A DNA stretch of 64,000 nucleotides from positions 2,914,001-2,978,000 of the forward strand of contig AP025252.1 in NCBI GenBank assembly GCA_016865505.2. The letters run 5' to 3'. The notes beneath the pieces were generated by a model, which was not told the origin of the DNA, did no database searches, and was given only the letters and a program-made list of their open reading frames with translations. Source of the DNA: Bryobacterales bacterium F-183. Its GTDB lineage: Bacteria > Acidobacteriota > Terriglobia > Bryobacterales > Bryobacteraceae. Both the position numbers and the translations under genes were made by a program. How positions within the stretch are numbered: position 1 is the stretch's first letter; every line of letters begins with the position of its first letter. Shown here piece by piece: positions 1 through 10,192 of this stretch.

Positions 1-418
1 GCGTACGCGCACCCGCCACCTTCGGAACCTCAGGCTCAGCCACACGTTGATACGCCCAGTGTCCTTCGTAATTCGCGCCTTCCGCGATCCACTGCCGGAT
101 CTTCTGCTTCTGCTCCGCACTCAACGTCTTATGCGCGCTCACCGGAGGCATCAGCAACCCTGGCTTATCCGCAAAGATGCGCTGAATGATCAGACTCTTA
201 TCGGGATCACCGGGGACAATCGGGATCGCCCCACGCCGGTTCGGCTTCGTCGCCTCCTCGCGCAAGTCCAGCCGCAGGTTCGCCATGCGCGAACTCCGGT
301 CGGGACCATGACACCGGAAGCAGGTGTCCGCCATGATGGGCTTGATGTCGCGATTAAAACTGACTGCGGCAAAGCAGGAAAGAGAAGAGACGAGGGTAGC
401 CAGCGCAAGACGATGCAT
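1..418 (-). CDS. N-terminal part of a PSCyt1/DUF1549-type cytochrome c protein (runs off window)
   Basis: The minus-strand frame starting with ATG at 418 stays open to the window edge (about 139 codons). Residues 1 to about 18 are a signal peptide. The text then reads as a planctomycete-type cytochrome c domain (PSCyt1): a haem motif CFRCH near residue 33, then PGDPDKSLIIQRI and LMPP, then a segment starting with an aromatic-rich HWAYQ, which is where DUF1549 normally begins. The family exports a large haem protein, often encoded beside a DUF1501 partner; its reaction is unknown. The DUF1549 and DUF1553 parts would lie left of the window. Shorter overlapping frames on both strands are shadows. 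The identification rests on the haem motif and the PDKS...MPP pattern. Confidence 0.8.
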   Translation of the reverse strand, partial: MHRLALATLVSSLSCFAAVSFNRDIKPIMADTCFRCHGPDRSSRMANLRLDLREEATKPNRRGAIPIVPGDPDKSLIIQRIFADKPGLLMPPVSAHKTLSAEQKQKIRQWIAEGANYEGHWAYQRVAEPEVPKVAGART

Positions 419-450
419 GGTCCTAACCCGGTTTTAACACAGCGCCGGAA

Positions 451-1284
451 TCAGGCACCCATCGAACTATAAAAGTGCAGTACGGTTTCCCCAAACACGG
501 CTACCGCCAGACAAGCCGCGCCTAGGAATGTGCCAAACGGCAGTTCGTACGTCGATGCATTCTTGCCGGTGGAGAAGATAAACAACAGCCCGATCAGACT
601 GCCCATCACAGAACTAATGATCAAGGTCAGCAGAGCACCTTGCAATCCCAGAAAAGCCCCGATCATGGCGATCATCTTCACATCGCCGAATCCAAGCCCC
701 TCCCGGTCGCGTACCTTCGAGTACAGGAACCCCACCAGCCACAAGGACCCCGCGCAGATCACGATCCCCAGCACGGCTTCCATCACCGAAAGCATCCGAG
801 GATCAGCCGCCGGATTTCGTACAAAGAAGTGCGAAATCCCTGCAGGCATTGGTACAAACCAGGCCAGGACCAGCCCGATTACCGTACCGCCCTTGGTGAA
901 CTCGTCGGGAAGAATGCGCTCTTCCAGATCCGAAAAGATCAGCGTGATGCAGATCGCCGACAGCAGGCAATACTTCAGCGCGATCAATTCGAGCCCGAAC
1001 GCGCCCACCGACACCCCAAACGCGATCCCGGTCAGCAACTCTACCAGCGGGTACCGCCAAGGAATCGCCGCCGAACAGTTCCTGCACTTGCCGCGCAGCA
1101 ACACAAAGCTCAACAACGGGATGTTGTCGTACCAACTGATGGTCTTTTCACATTGCGGACACAACGACCGCGGCGCCACGACAGACATATCGCGCGGCAG
1201 CCGAAAAATGCAGACGTTCAGAAAGCTGCCAATCAGCAGGCCAAACAGGAAGGCGAATACCGTGAATAGCTGTGTTTCTGTCAT
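451..1284 (-). CDS. pilD: Prepilin peptidase (type IV leader peptidase)
   Basis: This 277-residue membrane aspartyl protease cleaves, and usually N-methylates, type IV prepilins or type II pseudopilins at the inner membrane. Visible features are the N-terminal GSFLNVCIFRLP segment, a zinc-type cytoplasmic loop with CPQC (42-45) and CRNC (67-70), and the two catalytic aspartates D119 (SDLEERILPDE) and D201 (GLGFGDVK). About eight hydrophobic segments and the length fit the bifunctional PilD/GspO form. ATG at 1284 overlaps the stop of the upstream glycosyltransferase as ATGA, so the two are translationally coupled. No pilin or pilus assembly gene lies nearby, so its substrates are encoded elsewhere. 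Confidence 0.93.
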   Translation of the reverse strand: MTETQLFTVFAFLFGLLIGSFLNVCIFRLPRDMSVVAPRSLCPQCEKTISWYDNIPLLSFVLLRGKCRNCSAAIPWRYPLVELLTGIAFGVSVGAFGLELIALKYCLLSAICITLIFSDLEERILPDEFTKGGTVIGLVLAWFVPMPAGISHFFVRNPAADPRMLSVMEAVLGIVICAGSLWLVGFLYSKVRDREGLGFGDVKMIAMIGAFLGLQGALLTLIISSVMGSLIGLLFIFSTGKNASTYELPFGTFLGAACLAVAVFGETVLHFYSSMGA

Positions 1285-2159
1285 TGCGTAATTGCTTCGT
1301 AAACCTTCACGGTTCCGTCCACCATGGTACCCACGGAAAACATTCGCTCCACTCGCTCTCGTCCGGCCAACCCCATTGCCGCCGCCCGCTTTGCATCGCC
1401 CCGCAAGGCCCGCAACGCCGCCCCGGCGTCCGTACCCTCAATCAGCATTCCAGTGACGCCATCTTCCACAGCTTCCGGCAACCCGCCGACCCGCGTCGCG
1501 ATCACAGGCACACCGTGCGCCATCGCCAGCAACGCCGCCGACCCCAAGCCTTCCGCATCTGACAGGTACACCAATCCGCGAGCCTCTAGTACTTCATCGG
1601 CAAGAAGTACTGGAAACTGCAATCCCAGCGTCGGGTCGGGCGACGGCACGTCCTTCACCACACATAGAAATTTCCCGGCCGGCCGCTCCTCATAAGGAAT
1701 GACGCGTTCAGGAACCGGAACGCCGTCGTACACCACTGCAATTTTTTCCCGCGGCACTCCCGCCTTCTCCAACTCCGCCGCGACAGCTTTCGAAATCGCG
1801 ATGTACCTCGCGGCTTGCCCGTACTTCCAGTTCGATAGCCACCCGCGCTTCACCGGAAAGATCACTCTCCGGCTCACCACCAGCCGACCCCGTCCGAATG
1901 GCGACGCCCAGCTATGCGACTTCGCATCGTGCGCATGCACCACATCGAACCCTGCCGCGCCTGCCGCCGCTACCGACAACGGCGAGATCTCGCCCGCCGT
2001 GAACCCCTCATCCAATGCCCGCTCCAGCAGCGGACCCCGCGCGAGCAACCGCAACGCAAAACCGCCGCGATCCCGCAGGCCCCGCAGCAAATGCAGCACC
2101 TGCCACTGCCCCCCGCGCATCTCGCGACCCGCATCCAGATGTAGGATTCGCCGCGTCAC
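1281..2159 (-). CDS. Glycosyltransferase family 4 (GT-B fold), short form
   Basis: A 292-residue GT4-like enzyme that probably transfers a sugar from a nucleotide donor to a surface glycan. The N-terminus reads as the first Rossmann half (LHLDAGREMRGGQWQVLHLL, with the GG-W-Q signature for acceptor binding). VVHAHDAKSH is the usual HAHD segment. The C-terminal half holds SDAEGLGSAALLAMAHGVPVIA, where the usual E-x7-E donor motif appears as a degenerate form, then GGLPEAVEDG. The protein is shorter than the usual 350-400 residues because the region between residues 150 and 200 is compressed. The GTG start at 2159 directly abuts the TAA of the upstream GT2 gene, so the genes form an operon. Confidence 0.82.
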   Translation of the reverse strand: MTRRILHLDAGREMRGGQWQVLHLLRGLRDRGGFALRLLARGPLLERALDEGFTAGEISPLSVAAAGAAGFDVVHAHDAKSHSWASPFGRGRLVVSRRVIFPVKRGWLSNWKYGQAARYIAISKAVAAELEKAGVPREKIAVVYDGVPVPERVIPYEERPAGKFLCVVKDVPSPDPTLGLQFPVLLADEVLEARGLVYLSDAEGLGSAALLAMAHGVPVIATRVGGLPEAVEDGVTGMLIEGTDAGAALRALRGDAKRAAAMGLAGRERVERMFSVGTMVDGTVKVYEAITQ

Positions 2160-2903
2160 TTAATCCCGGCTCATAAAGCGCGCCTTGGCGTACTTCAAAA
2201 AGGTATAGAACGCGGCCATGTAGGCGATCACCAATCCCTCCAGCCCATCCTGGAAGCCGCGCTTCAAAAAGTAGGTGGAAATAAACGTCCACGGAGGGTC
2301 CACCAGCAACCGCCACAGCGTCACCTTCTCTTTGCGGAACACCAACTGCTCCGCCGCCAAGGTCGTATACCGGTCCAGTGTTCGCAGATGCTCGGACAGC
2401 GAATCGCACGTATGATGCAGGATCTGCCCTTCCAGATGACCGGTGCGCCCGTCGGTAAACACGGACTCGTGCACAAAGTCGCCCTTCCAACTCGCCTTGC
2501 CGCGATGGTACAGCCGGACCTTGCGATCGGGATACCAGCCGCTATGCAGAATCCAGCGCCCCAGGTATTTCGCCAGCCGCGGCATCGTGTACGCATCAAA
2601 CTGCGGACCCTGCTTCTTGATCCGCCAGATCTCCGCTTCTAAACCCTCGCTCAGCGCCTCATCCGCATCCAGAGACAGAATCCAATCGTTTTCCGCTCGT
2701 TCCGCTGCCAGATTCTTCTGCTTCGCGTACCCCGGCCATGGGCTCTCAATCACCTTCGCACCCAAGTTTGCCGCAAGCTCGCATGTACGATCTGTCGACC
2801 CCGAATCCACCACGATAATTTCATCGCAGCAACGCAGACTTTCGATCACACGAACGATGTTCCGTTCCTCGTTGCACGTGATGATGGTGGCGGAAATCTT
2901 CAT
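2160..2903 (-). CDS. Glycosyltransferase family 2, WaaE/KdtX-like
   Basis: A 247-residue GT-A glycosyltransferase, most like enzymes that add a hexose to the lipopolysaccharide inner core. It begins ISATIITCNEERNI, has VVDSGSTDRT for nucleotide binding, the metal-binding LDADE motif, and a WYPDRKVRLY stretch typical of WaaE relatives. The C-terminus carries one or two amphipathic or hydrophobic segments (FISTYFLKRGF, YMAAFYTFLKY) that may hold it at the membrane. I chose ATG at 2903 because the protein then starts MKISATII as in relatives and overlaps the upstream HxlR stop as ATGA; an upstream extension to 2939 adds only non-conserved residues. The acceptor is inferred from family resemblance. 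Confidence 0.87.
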   Translation of the reverse strand: MKISATIITCNEERNIVRVIESLRCCDEIIVVDSGSTDRTCELAANLGAKVIESPWPGYAKQKNLAAERAENDWILSLDADEALSEGLEAEIWRIKKQGPQFDAYTMPRLAKYLGRWILHSGWYPDRKVRLYHRGKASWKGDFVHESVFTDGRTGHLEGQILHHTCDSLSEHLRTLDRYTTLAAEQLVFRKEKVTLWRLLVDPPWTFISTYFLKRGFQDGLEGLVIAYMAAFYTFLKYAKARFMSRD

Positions 2904-3223
2904 GCTTGTTTGCGCAGCGCCGCGTGCGCGCGGCCCCATTGCGACAGCGCCTTCAGCACGGGCAGCAGCGTCTCGCCGTACGGCGTAAAGGAATACTCGG
3001 TATGCAACACTGCGCCCGGAACCGCACGCCGCTCCAGGATCCCCGTCTCAACCAACTGCCGCAACTGCTCCGTCAGCACCTTTTGCGACGGCTCGGGGAC
3101 CAGCTTACGCAACTGCCCAAAGCGCAGCGTACCCTGGCCCTTCAAGGCATGCAGAATGAGGGGTTTCCATTTCCCTCCAATGGCGTCCAGCGCGGCTTTT
3201 ACTGGACAGTCTTCGAGGCGCAT
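2900..3223 (-). CDS. HxlR/MarR-like winged-helix transcriptional regulator
   Basis: A 107-residue HxlR-family regulator. It begins MRLEDCPVKAALDAIGGKWK with the conserved cysteine followed by the GGKWK turn, then the winged helix (LRFGQLRKLV, LTEQLRQLVETGILER) and the beta-wing (VLHTEYSFTPYG). Members often respond to reactive electrophiles or oxidants through that cysteine. I chose ATG at 3223, where family members begin; a TTG ten codons upstream is also in frame. It is divergent from an NADP-dependent oxidoreductase, the usual HxlR partner arrangement, with an inverted repeat between them. Its 3' end overlaps the GT2 gene by 4 bases, so the glycosyltransferases may be co-transcribed with it. 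Confidence 0.9.
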   Translation of the reverse strand: MRLEDCPVKAALDAIGGKWKPLILHALKGQGTLRFGQLRKLVPEPSQKVLTEQLRQLVETGILERRAVPGAVLHTEYSFTPYGETLLPVLKALSQWGRAHAALRKQA

Positions 3224-3252
3224 ACGGTTACGTCTTTCCAGTGTAGATGACA

Positions 3253-3270
3253 AGGTACAAAAAAGTGCCT
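3253..3270. promoter_or_regulatory. Candidate HxlR operator (imperfect inverted repeat)
   Basis: The short divergent region holds AGGTAC, six A, then GTGCCT, an inverted repeat matching at five of six positions. Two half-sites around an A-tract between an HxlR gene and its divergent target is the expected place for autoregulation. The function is inferred from position and symmetry. Confidence 0.4.
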
Positions 3271-3316
3271 AATTGCCCAATCGCCTGACCCAATGGCAGA
3301 CTGCCTTCATATGAGC

Positions 3317-3874
3317 ATGAAGATCGCCATCGCCGGTTCCGGCAACATCGGCAAAACCCTCGCCCGCCACTGGCAGGCCGCCGGCCTCGACGTCCAGTTC
3401 ACCGGCCGCGACCGTATCCTCGAACTTGCATCCGCCTCCGATGTCCTTGTCCTCAGCGTGCCCTGGGAGGCGGCTGCCGATGTCCTTTCCAAGGCCGGCG
3501 ACCTCACCGGCAAGATCATTATCGACTGCACCAACCCGGTACTTCCCGCTCTCGAAGGACTCTCGGTCACCGGTCATGACTCGGCCGGCGAACAGATCCA
3601 GCGCCTCGCTCCCAATGCCCATGTCGTCAAGTGCTTCAATACCTTGGGATGGGCCATGATCGGACCCGGCGCCGACGGCTTCTACTGTGGCGACGATGCC
3701 GAGGCCAAGCAGAAGGTGGCCACCCTTGTCGCCGCCGCTGGCATGCGCCCGATCGATGCCGGACCCATCCGTAACGCGCGCTATCTCGAAGCGATGGCCA
3801 TGTTGTGGATCGATCTCGCTATCAAGCGCGGCCGTGGCGCGACGTTCACCTTCCGGCTGCAGGACGCTAGCTAG
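3317..3874 (+). CDS. NADP-dependent oxidoreductase, F420-reductase-like fold
   Basis: A 185-residue Rossmann protein starting MKIAIAGSGNIGKTLARHW, with the GxGNxG nucleotide motif, VLSVPWEAAADVL and IIDCTNPVLP. This is the coenzyme F420:NADP oxidoreductase-like family (Pfam F420_oxidored); most bacterial members are NADPH-dependent dehydrogenases or quinone-type reductases of unknown substrate and no F420 use is implied. ATG at 3317 was preferred because the motif begins at once; ATG at 3311 is equally possible. It is transcribed divergently from the HxlR regulator. The stop TAG interlocks with the TAG of the converging protease gene in the sequence CTAG. Confidence 0.85.
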   Translation: MKIAIAGSGNIGKTLARHWQAAGLDVQFTGRDRILELASASDVLVLSVPWEAAADVLSKAGDLTGKIIIDCTNPVLPALEGLSVTGHDSAGEQIQRLAPNAHVVKCFNTLGWAMIGPGADGFYCGDDAEAKQKVATLVAAAGMRPIDAGPIRNARYLEAMAMLWIDLAIKRGRGATFTFRLQDAS

Positions 3875-4851
3875 TGGAACCGGATCGGCTGCGCGGAAAA
3901 GCTCACCAGGAACATCACCAGCGCGAAAACCGCCAGCAGGATCCGCTTCAGTCCCAAAGGTTGAGAATCGTAAATCGCCGGATGCCACATGCCTAAAAAC
4001 AGCAGCAGAACGGCCCAAACCAGCCACGTACCCCAGGAATAAAACGCGGCGAGGTACAGTACGCCCAGCCAGCCGATCCGGTAAATCAGCTTGCTGAACT
4101 CGCCCGTAAACGCGTAAATGATATGCCCCCCATCGAGCTGGCCGATGGGGATCAGGTTCAACGCCGTAGCCAGCAATCCCACCCAAGCCGCGCGCGCCGC
4201 CGGATGCAGATAGATATCGTCCTGCGCGACCCCTGGAAACAGATACGAACACAGCACCCGGATCAACTCCGGATGTCCGAACATCAGGTCGGACTCGTTC
4301 GCCAGGTTCGTATGCACCTTGGACATCGAGATCCCCACCAGCAGCACCGGCAGCAGGACCAGAAACCCCGCAATCGGCCCTGCGACGGCAATATCGAATA
4401 GCGCCCGCCGCGTAAAGATCGGCGCCCGTATGCGGATGAACGCGCCCATCGTCCCAATCGGCGTGGGAAACGGGATGAAGTACGGGTAGGTGGCGTCCAC
4501 CTGGTAGTACTCGCAAGCCAGAAAGTGCCCCATCTCATGCGCAAACAGGATGAGCAGCAAGGGGATGGAAAAAATGAGTCCCTGCGCTAGCGCCTTCGGG
4601 CTTGCCAGCAGCATCGAATAACGGTCAGGATCGAGCGTGTACGCCAGATCCCGATCGAACAGATACATCATGTCCGCCCCGGCCAGCGTTGTCGAAAACA
4701 GGGTTAGCAGGAAAAGTACAACAGGCAGTGCCAGTTGGCGTCTGCTGCTGGAACGCCGAAAAGTCCGCTGCTCACCGGTGGACGGCGATTCTGCCGGTCC
4801 TGGCGATAGCGGACTTTCGTCTGAGTTGTTCCCTGTTGAAGGGACTGACAT
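3871..4851 (-). CDS. Site-2 protease family intramembrane metalloprotease (M50)
   Basis: A 326-residue multi-pass membrane zinc protease. The first 40 residues are polar and serine/proline-rich and probably cytoplasmic. HEMGH (105-109) gives two zinc ligands and the catalytic glutamate, and NLIPIGQLDGGH near residue 240 gives the third ligand. The sequence DATYPYFIPFPTPIGTMGAFIRI between them is typical of the FtsH-independent, EGY1-like group without a PDZ domain. About seven hydrophobic segments are seen. Such enzymes cut membrane-tethered regulators or small transmembrane proteins; the substrate here is unknown. ATG at 4851 directly abuts the stop of the HU gene, so the two are probably one transcript. 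Confidence 0.87.
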   Translation of the reverse strand: MSVPSTGNNSDESPLSPGPAESPSTGEQRTFRRSSSRRQLALPVVLFLLTLFSTTLAGADMMYLFDRDLAYTLDPDRYSMLLASPKALAQGLIFSIPLLLILFAHEMGHFLACEYYQVDATYPYFIPFPTPIGTMGAFIRIRAPIFTRRALFDIAVAGPIAGFLVLLPVLLVGISMSKVHTNLANESDLMFGHPELIRVLCSYLFPGVAQDDIYLHPAARAAWVGLLATALNLIPIGQLDGGHIIYAFTGEFSKLIYRIGWLGVLYLAAFYSWGTWLVWAVLLLFLGMWHPAIYDSQPLGLKRILLAVFALVMFLVSFSAQPIRFH

Positions 4852-5121
4852 TTATTGCAGGGCTTGCAGTTCTTTGCCCGGCTTAAAGCGTACTGCTTTT
4901 CCCGGCGGAATGGCGACTTCTGCGCCAGTACGAGGGTTGCGGCCAATGCCGGTTTTCCGGGGACGTACGTTAAAAATTCCAAACCCCCGAAGTTCAATGC
5001 GTTCGCCCTGGGCTAGCGCTTTTTTCATGCTTTCGAAAACGGTCTCCACCGCCATTTCCGCTTTGGTTTTGGTGATGCCCGTCCGGTTTACTACTTCGTT
5101 GATGATATCGAGTTTGATCAA
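4852..5121 (-). CDS. hup: HU/IHF-family DNA-binding protein
   Basis: An 89-residue nucleoid protein that bends DNA as a dimer. It shows the helical N-terminal half (DIINEVVNRTGITKTKAEMAV) and the DNA-embracing arm with the family signature GFGIFNVRPRKTGIGRNPRTG and IPPGKAVRFKPGK. The start is TTG at 5121: the protein begins MIKLDIINE as in relatives, and GGAGGA lies five bases upstream at 5127-5132. It is the first gene of a two-gene unit with the membrane protease and is divergent from a flavin reductase. HU and IHF subunits cannot be separated by sight here. Confidence 0.93.
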   Translation of the reverse strand: MIKLDIINEVVNRTGITKTKAEMAVETVFESMKKALAQGERIELRGFGIFNVRPRKTGIGRNPRTGAEVAIPPGKAVRFKPGKELQALQ

Positions 5122-5126
5122 AACCG

Positions 5127-5132
5127 TCCTCC
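5127..5132 (-). promoter_or_regulatory. Strong ribosome binding site that fixes the TTG start of HU
   Basis: GGAGGA on the minus strand lies five bases before TTG at 5121. No in-frame ATG or GTG gives a family-like N-terminus, so this site decides the start. Confidence 0.75.
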
Positions 5133-5204
5133 GCGGTGCGCCGGGCGATTACCCCCGCAGTTTCGCTGCGCCCCAAACCCAATGATAAGATTGGAGTTAA
5201 AGCC

Positions 5205-5693
5205 TTGTCAAGAACGCCAATTTCGCGCGACCTGTTCCGCCGGGCCTGTTCCCGCTTTGCCACCGGCGTCGCCGTCGCCACGGTTTTAGACCCCGATGGC
5301 CGCCCTCATGGCCTCACCATCAACTCCTTCACCTCTGTATCCGCCGATCCGCCACTTGTTTTAATTTGTTTGGACCGGTCTTGCTCCCTTCTCACGCATT
5401 TCTCCAGTAGTGGCTTTTACGCACTTAGTTTTTTGAGCGAGGACCAACAGGATTTATCGAATCGCTTCGCCGCCCTCCCGGAAGGGCGCTTTCAAGGCGT
5501 AGCCTGGAAGCCCGGACCCCAAAGCGGCATGCCGATCCTCGACGGATCTATCGGATACATGGAATGCAGCACACACCAGACCATCGTGGCCGGCGACCAC
5601 ACCCTCTTCATCGGGCAGGTAGAGGCCGCCAATGCCGAACCGGAAGCCCGGCCCTTGCTCTATTACGCAAGTTCGTACCAAAAAATCCGATAG
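5205..5693 (+). CDS. Flavin reductase family protein (FMN-binding split barrel)
   Basis: About 162 residues resembling the flavin reductase component of two-component monooxygenases (FMN/FAD:NADH reductase). RFATGVAVATVLDPDGRPHGLTI, TSVSADPPLVLICLDR, FYALSFL and the C-terminal DHTLFIGQVEAA...PLLYYASSY are the successive family blocks. The best start is TTG at 5205, preceded by GGAG eight bases upstream; an in-frame GTG at 5136 would add 23 residues that look like leader sequence. No monooxygenase partner lies nearby. It is divergent from HU across about 80 bases. Confidence 0.85.
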   Translation: MSRTPISRDLFRRACSRFATGVAVATVLDPDGRPHGLTINSFTSVSADPPLVLICLDRSCSLLTHFSSSGFYALSFLSEDQQDLSNRFAALPEGRFQGVAWKPGPQSGMPILDGSIGYMECSTHQTIVAGDHTLFIGQVEAANAEPEARPLLYYASSYQKIR

Positions 5694-5720
5694 TACGCGT
5701 ATCCTACTTGAGATAGTCTC

Positions 5721-7532
<1,812 letters not shown>

Positions 7533-7677
7533 AGACAGAAGTTCGCTGCTCGATGGCCGATATGCCTACCAAAAGGCACCGGCATGACCCAAAAGCAGTT
7601 CACAGTCCAGTCTTCACTTGTCGAATTGGGTCTTCGCCTCTACGCCGATGCGGTCGGGGACTATTCTTCTGCCACCA

Positions 7678-8796
7678 TCACAGGCCAAGCTCCGCCAGAA
7701 TCCGCGACGTATGCTCCCCAAGAAGCGGCGCCGGAGCCATCGGCTCCACCTCAGGTAACCCCTTGATCGGATTCGGCGACACCTTTACTGTCCCGGCCTT
7801 CGGATGCTCATACGATCCCACCGCCGCGCGAGGCGATGAGTACGCTTCCGCCACCGTATGAATCGGTCCGCACGGCACCTCGTGCCGGTCTAGCAGTTCC
7901 AGAATCTCCGCCCGCGTCATCCCGGAGATAGCCGCCTGGATCTCCCCCAGCACAAATTCCTTGTTCACCACCCGAATCTTGTTCGTCGCAAATCGCGCAT
8001 CCTCGAGCCACCCCTCGCGACCCACAGCCTTCGCAAATCTCTGCCAGATCCGCTCGTTCGGCGCCCCGATCACCACCCGTCCATCCGCACACAAAAACGT
8101 GTGATACGGCACAATTGCCGACCCAATCGGAGGCTCCTCGCCGGAACCCAGGTACATCGGTCCCAGCGAACACATCGAAGCCTGCAGGCAGTCCAGTAGC
8201 CCGACCTCGATATGCCGCCCCGGCCTATCTTTCTGCAATAACGCCAGCAAAATCGCCTGATTCGCAAACAGACCGGTCACAACATCGGTCACCGGAAACG
8301 CCACCCGGTGCGGCGTACCATCCTCGTGCCGGTTCGCGTACATCAGCCCGCTCATCGCCTGCACAATCAGGTCGTACCCCGGCCGGTTCTCTTCCGGACC
8401 GTTCAACCCAAACCCCGAAATCGACGCATGGATAATCCGCGGATTCACTGCCGATGTCTGCGCGTACGACAGCCCCAACCGCTCCGCCGCATCCGGACGG
8501 AAGTTCTCGATCACCACATCCGCCCGGGCAAGCAGCGCTTCCACCACCGCACGCGATCCCGGAGCCTTCAAGTCCAACCCCAGCGATTCCTTGTTCCGGT
8601 TGAGCCCCAGATAGTACGTGCTCTCGCCTTCCAAATACACCGGACCCCACCCGCGCGACTCGTCCCCGCCCTTTGGATCTTCCACTTTGATCACCCGCGC
8701 CCCGCGATCGCCCAGCAGCATCGCGCAGAACGGACCAGCCACGGCGCGGCTGAAATCCAGGACAAGTAGTCCTTCAAGGGCTAAGGGTTCTAGCAT
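7678..8796 (-). CDS. CaiB/BaiF (class III) CoA transferase
   Basis: A 372-residue family III CoA transferase, moving CoA between carboxylic acids through an enzyme-bound aspartyl ester. The N-terminus LVLDFSRAVAGPFCAMLLGDRGARVIKVE and later LNRNKESLGLDL, ADVVIENFRPDAAERLGL are hallmark blocks; Asp171 in FPVTDVVTGL sits where the catalytic aspartate of formyl-CoA transferase (169) lies. I chose ATG at 8796; a TTG three codons upstream is also open. The acid substrate cannot be told. It is a single gene between the kinase-FGE gene and a divergent TPR gene. The 145 bases between 7533 and 7677 contain no gene I can support. Confidence 0.92.
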   Translation of the reverse strand: MLEPLALEGLLVLDFSRAVAGPFCAMLLGDRGARVIKVEDPKGGDESRGWGPVYLEGESTYYLGLNRNKESLGLDLKAPGSRAVVEALLARADVVIENFRPDAAERLGLSYAQTSAVNPRIIHASISGFGLNGPEENRPGYDLIVQAMSGLMYANRHEDGTPHRVAFPVTDVVTGLFANQAILLALLQKDRPGRHIEVGLLDCLQASMCSLGPMYLGSGEEPPIGSAIVPYHTFLCADGRVVIGAPNERIWQRFAKAVGREGWLEDARFATNKIRVVNKEFVLGEIQAAISGMTRAEILELLDRHEVPCGPIHTVAEAYSSPRAAVGSYEHPKAGTVKVSPNPIKGLPEVEPMAPAPLLGEHTSRILAELGL

Positions 8797-8884
8797 ATGC
8801 GTCAACGGAGTCCCAGCTTATCGCTTTTTTCGCGCAAAACCGTGTACTCGATACGGTCAAGAGCCGATGACAGGAGAGGGGATC

Positions 8885-10183
8885 ATGTTCAAGCGCTGCC
8901 TGTTCATTGCTGCGTACGCCACAGCTACTTTGGCTCTAGCCCAAAACGCCGTCATCAACGACTCTGACGAGAGAACGTTGAAAGAAGCGGTAGAGCGCGA
9001 AAAGGGCGCGCCGGATTCGCCCAAGTTCGCCAAAGCCTATCGTGACCTCGCAGATTTTTACTGTGCACAGAGCAGATACACCGAAGCAGAGCCCGTCGTC
9101 GCCAAGCTTCTCGAAGAGCGCGAACACGCCTTTGGCCTCAACGCCGCCGAAATCATCCCGGACCTTCACCTTCTCGCTCAGCTCAACTTCGCGCAGATGA
9201 AGTTCGGCGCCGCGGAAACGCAGTGGCGCCGCGCGCTCCAGATCGCCGAGCAAACCCAGGGCAAGCAGCATCGTGACGTCGCCTGGCTCCTCGAAAATCT
9301 CTCCCGCGCCTACATGGCGCAGGAAAAGGCGGAAGACGCCTCCAAGGTGCTCCGTCGCGCGCTCCCCATCCGCGAAAAGTACGCGATCGCCCCCACCAAC
9401 GACCTTTTGCCCCTCGCGACGACGCTCAATCTGCTCGGCCGCGCCAACCAGGCAGAAGGTAAAGACGCGGAAGCGGAAACAGCCTTTGTTCGCGCGCTAC
9501 GCACGGTCGAGAAAGCCGGCAACAACCCTGTCGAGCTCTCGCAGACCCTCGACAACTTAGGCAGCTACTACATCACCCGTCAGAAGTACGAGCAGGCGGA
9601 ACCAGCCCTGCGCCGCGCCCTTGCCGTACGCGAAGGCAGCCTCGGCCCCATCGACCCCGGCATCGCCCCGGTGCTGGACCTCCTAGGTGCCGCCTACAGC
9701 GCGCAAAAGAAGTATCCGGAAGCCGCCAAAGCCTATGAACGCGCCCTGTTCATCCGCATGAAGTCCTCGAGTACAGACCATCCGTTGACCCGCATGAACG
9801 TCGAAAAGGTCGCGGAGGTCTACGCCGCCCAGGGCAAGGATACAGAAGCGGAACCGCTCTACCGCCAACTCCTCTCGGCCCAGGAAACGGAAACAGTCAC
9901 CAGCCTCGTCGGCCTCGCTCGTCTGCTCGCTTCCAAGGAACGCGTCACCGAGGCGGAAAGCCTCTTCAAGACCTCGATCTCGATCCTCGACAAAGGCGGC
10001 TGGACCACCACCAAGAAGCCGGTCATCAACCCGGCCGCCCCGCCCCCGCCGATTCTCATCGAGGTCCTCGACGACTACGCCAGCGTCCTTCGCAAGATGA
10101 AGAAAAAGGGCGACGCAGCCAAGATGGAAGCCAAAGCCCGCATCCTGTCCGGTCGCCCTGAGGACTCGAAGAAAGTCCGCTAG
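8885..10183 (+). CDS. Exported tetratricopeptide-repeat protein
   Basis: A 432-residue protein with a signal peptide (MFKRCLFIAAYATATLALAQ) and at least seven TPR units of the long kinesin-light-chain type (about 42 residues each, for example YTEAEPVVAKLLEEREHAFG, YEQAEPALRRALAVREGSLG, YPEAAKAYERALFIR). Such periplasmic TPR proteins act as docking scaffolds. ATG at 8885 is preceded by AGGAGAGGGG and gives the signal peptide; the open frame extends 89 codons further upstream without coding character. The stop lies 9 bases from the stop of the converging ilvD gene, with no terminator between. Confidence 0.88.
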   Translation: MFKRCLFIAAYATATLALAQNAVINDSDERTLKEAVEREKGAPDSPKFAKAYRDLADFYCAQSRYTEAEPVVAKLLEEREHAFGLNAAEIIPDLHLLAQLNFAQMKFGAAETQWRRALQIAEQTQGKQHRDVAWLLENLSRAYMAQEKAEDASKVLRRALPIREKYAIAPTNDLLPLATTLNLLGRANQAEGKDAEAETAFVRALRTVEKAGNNPVELSQTLDNLGSYYITRQKYEQAEPALRRALAVREGSLGPIDPGIAPVLDLLGAAYSAQKKYPEAAKAYERALFIRMKSSSTDHPLTRMNVEKVAEVYAAQGKDTEAEPLYRQLLSAQETETVTSLVGLARLLASKERVTEAESLFKTSISILDKGGWTTTKKPVINPAAPPPPILIEVLDDYASVLRKMKKKGDAAKMEAKARILSGRPEDSKKVR

Positions 10184-10192
10184 AAAAGCGAT

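Noticed and set aside
47-472. A 141-codon plus-strand frame at the left edge
   Set aside because: It is antisense to the haem-motif cytochrome frame that starts at 418.
7584-7766. A 60-codon plus-strand frame with an AAAAGG sequence before its ATG
   Set aside because: Its second half lies inside the CoA transferase gene on the other strand, and it shows no conserved pattern or clear coding bias.
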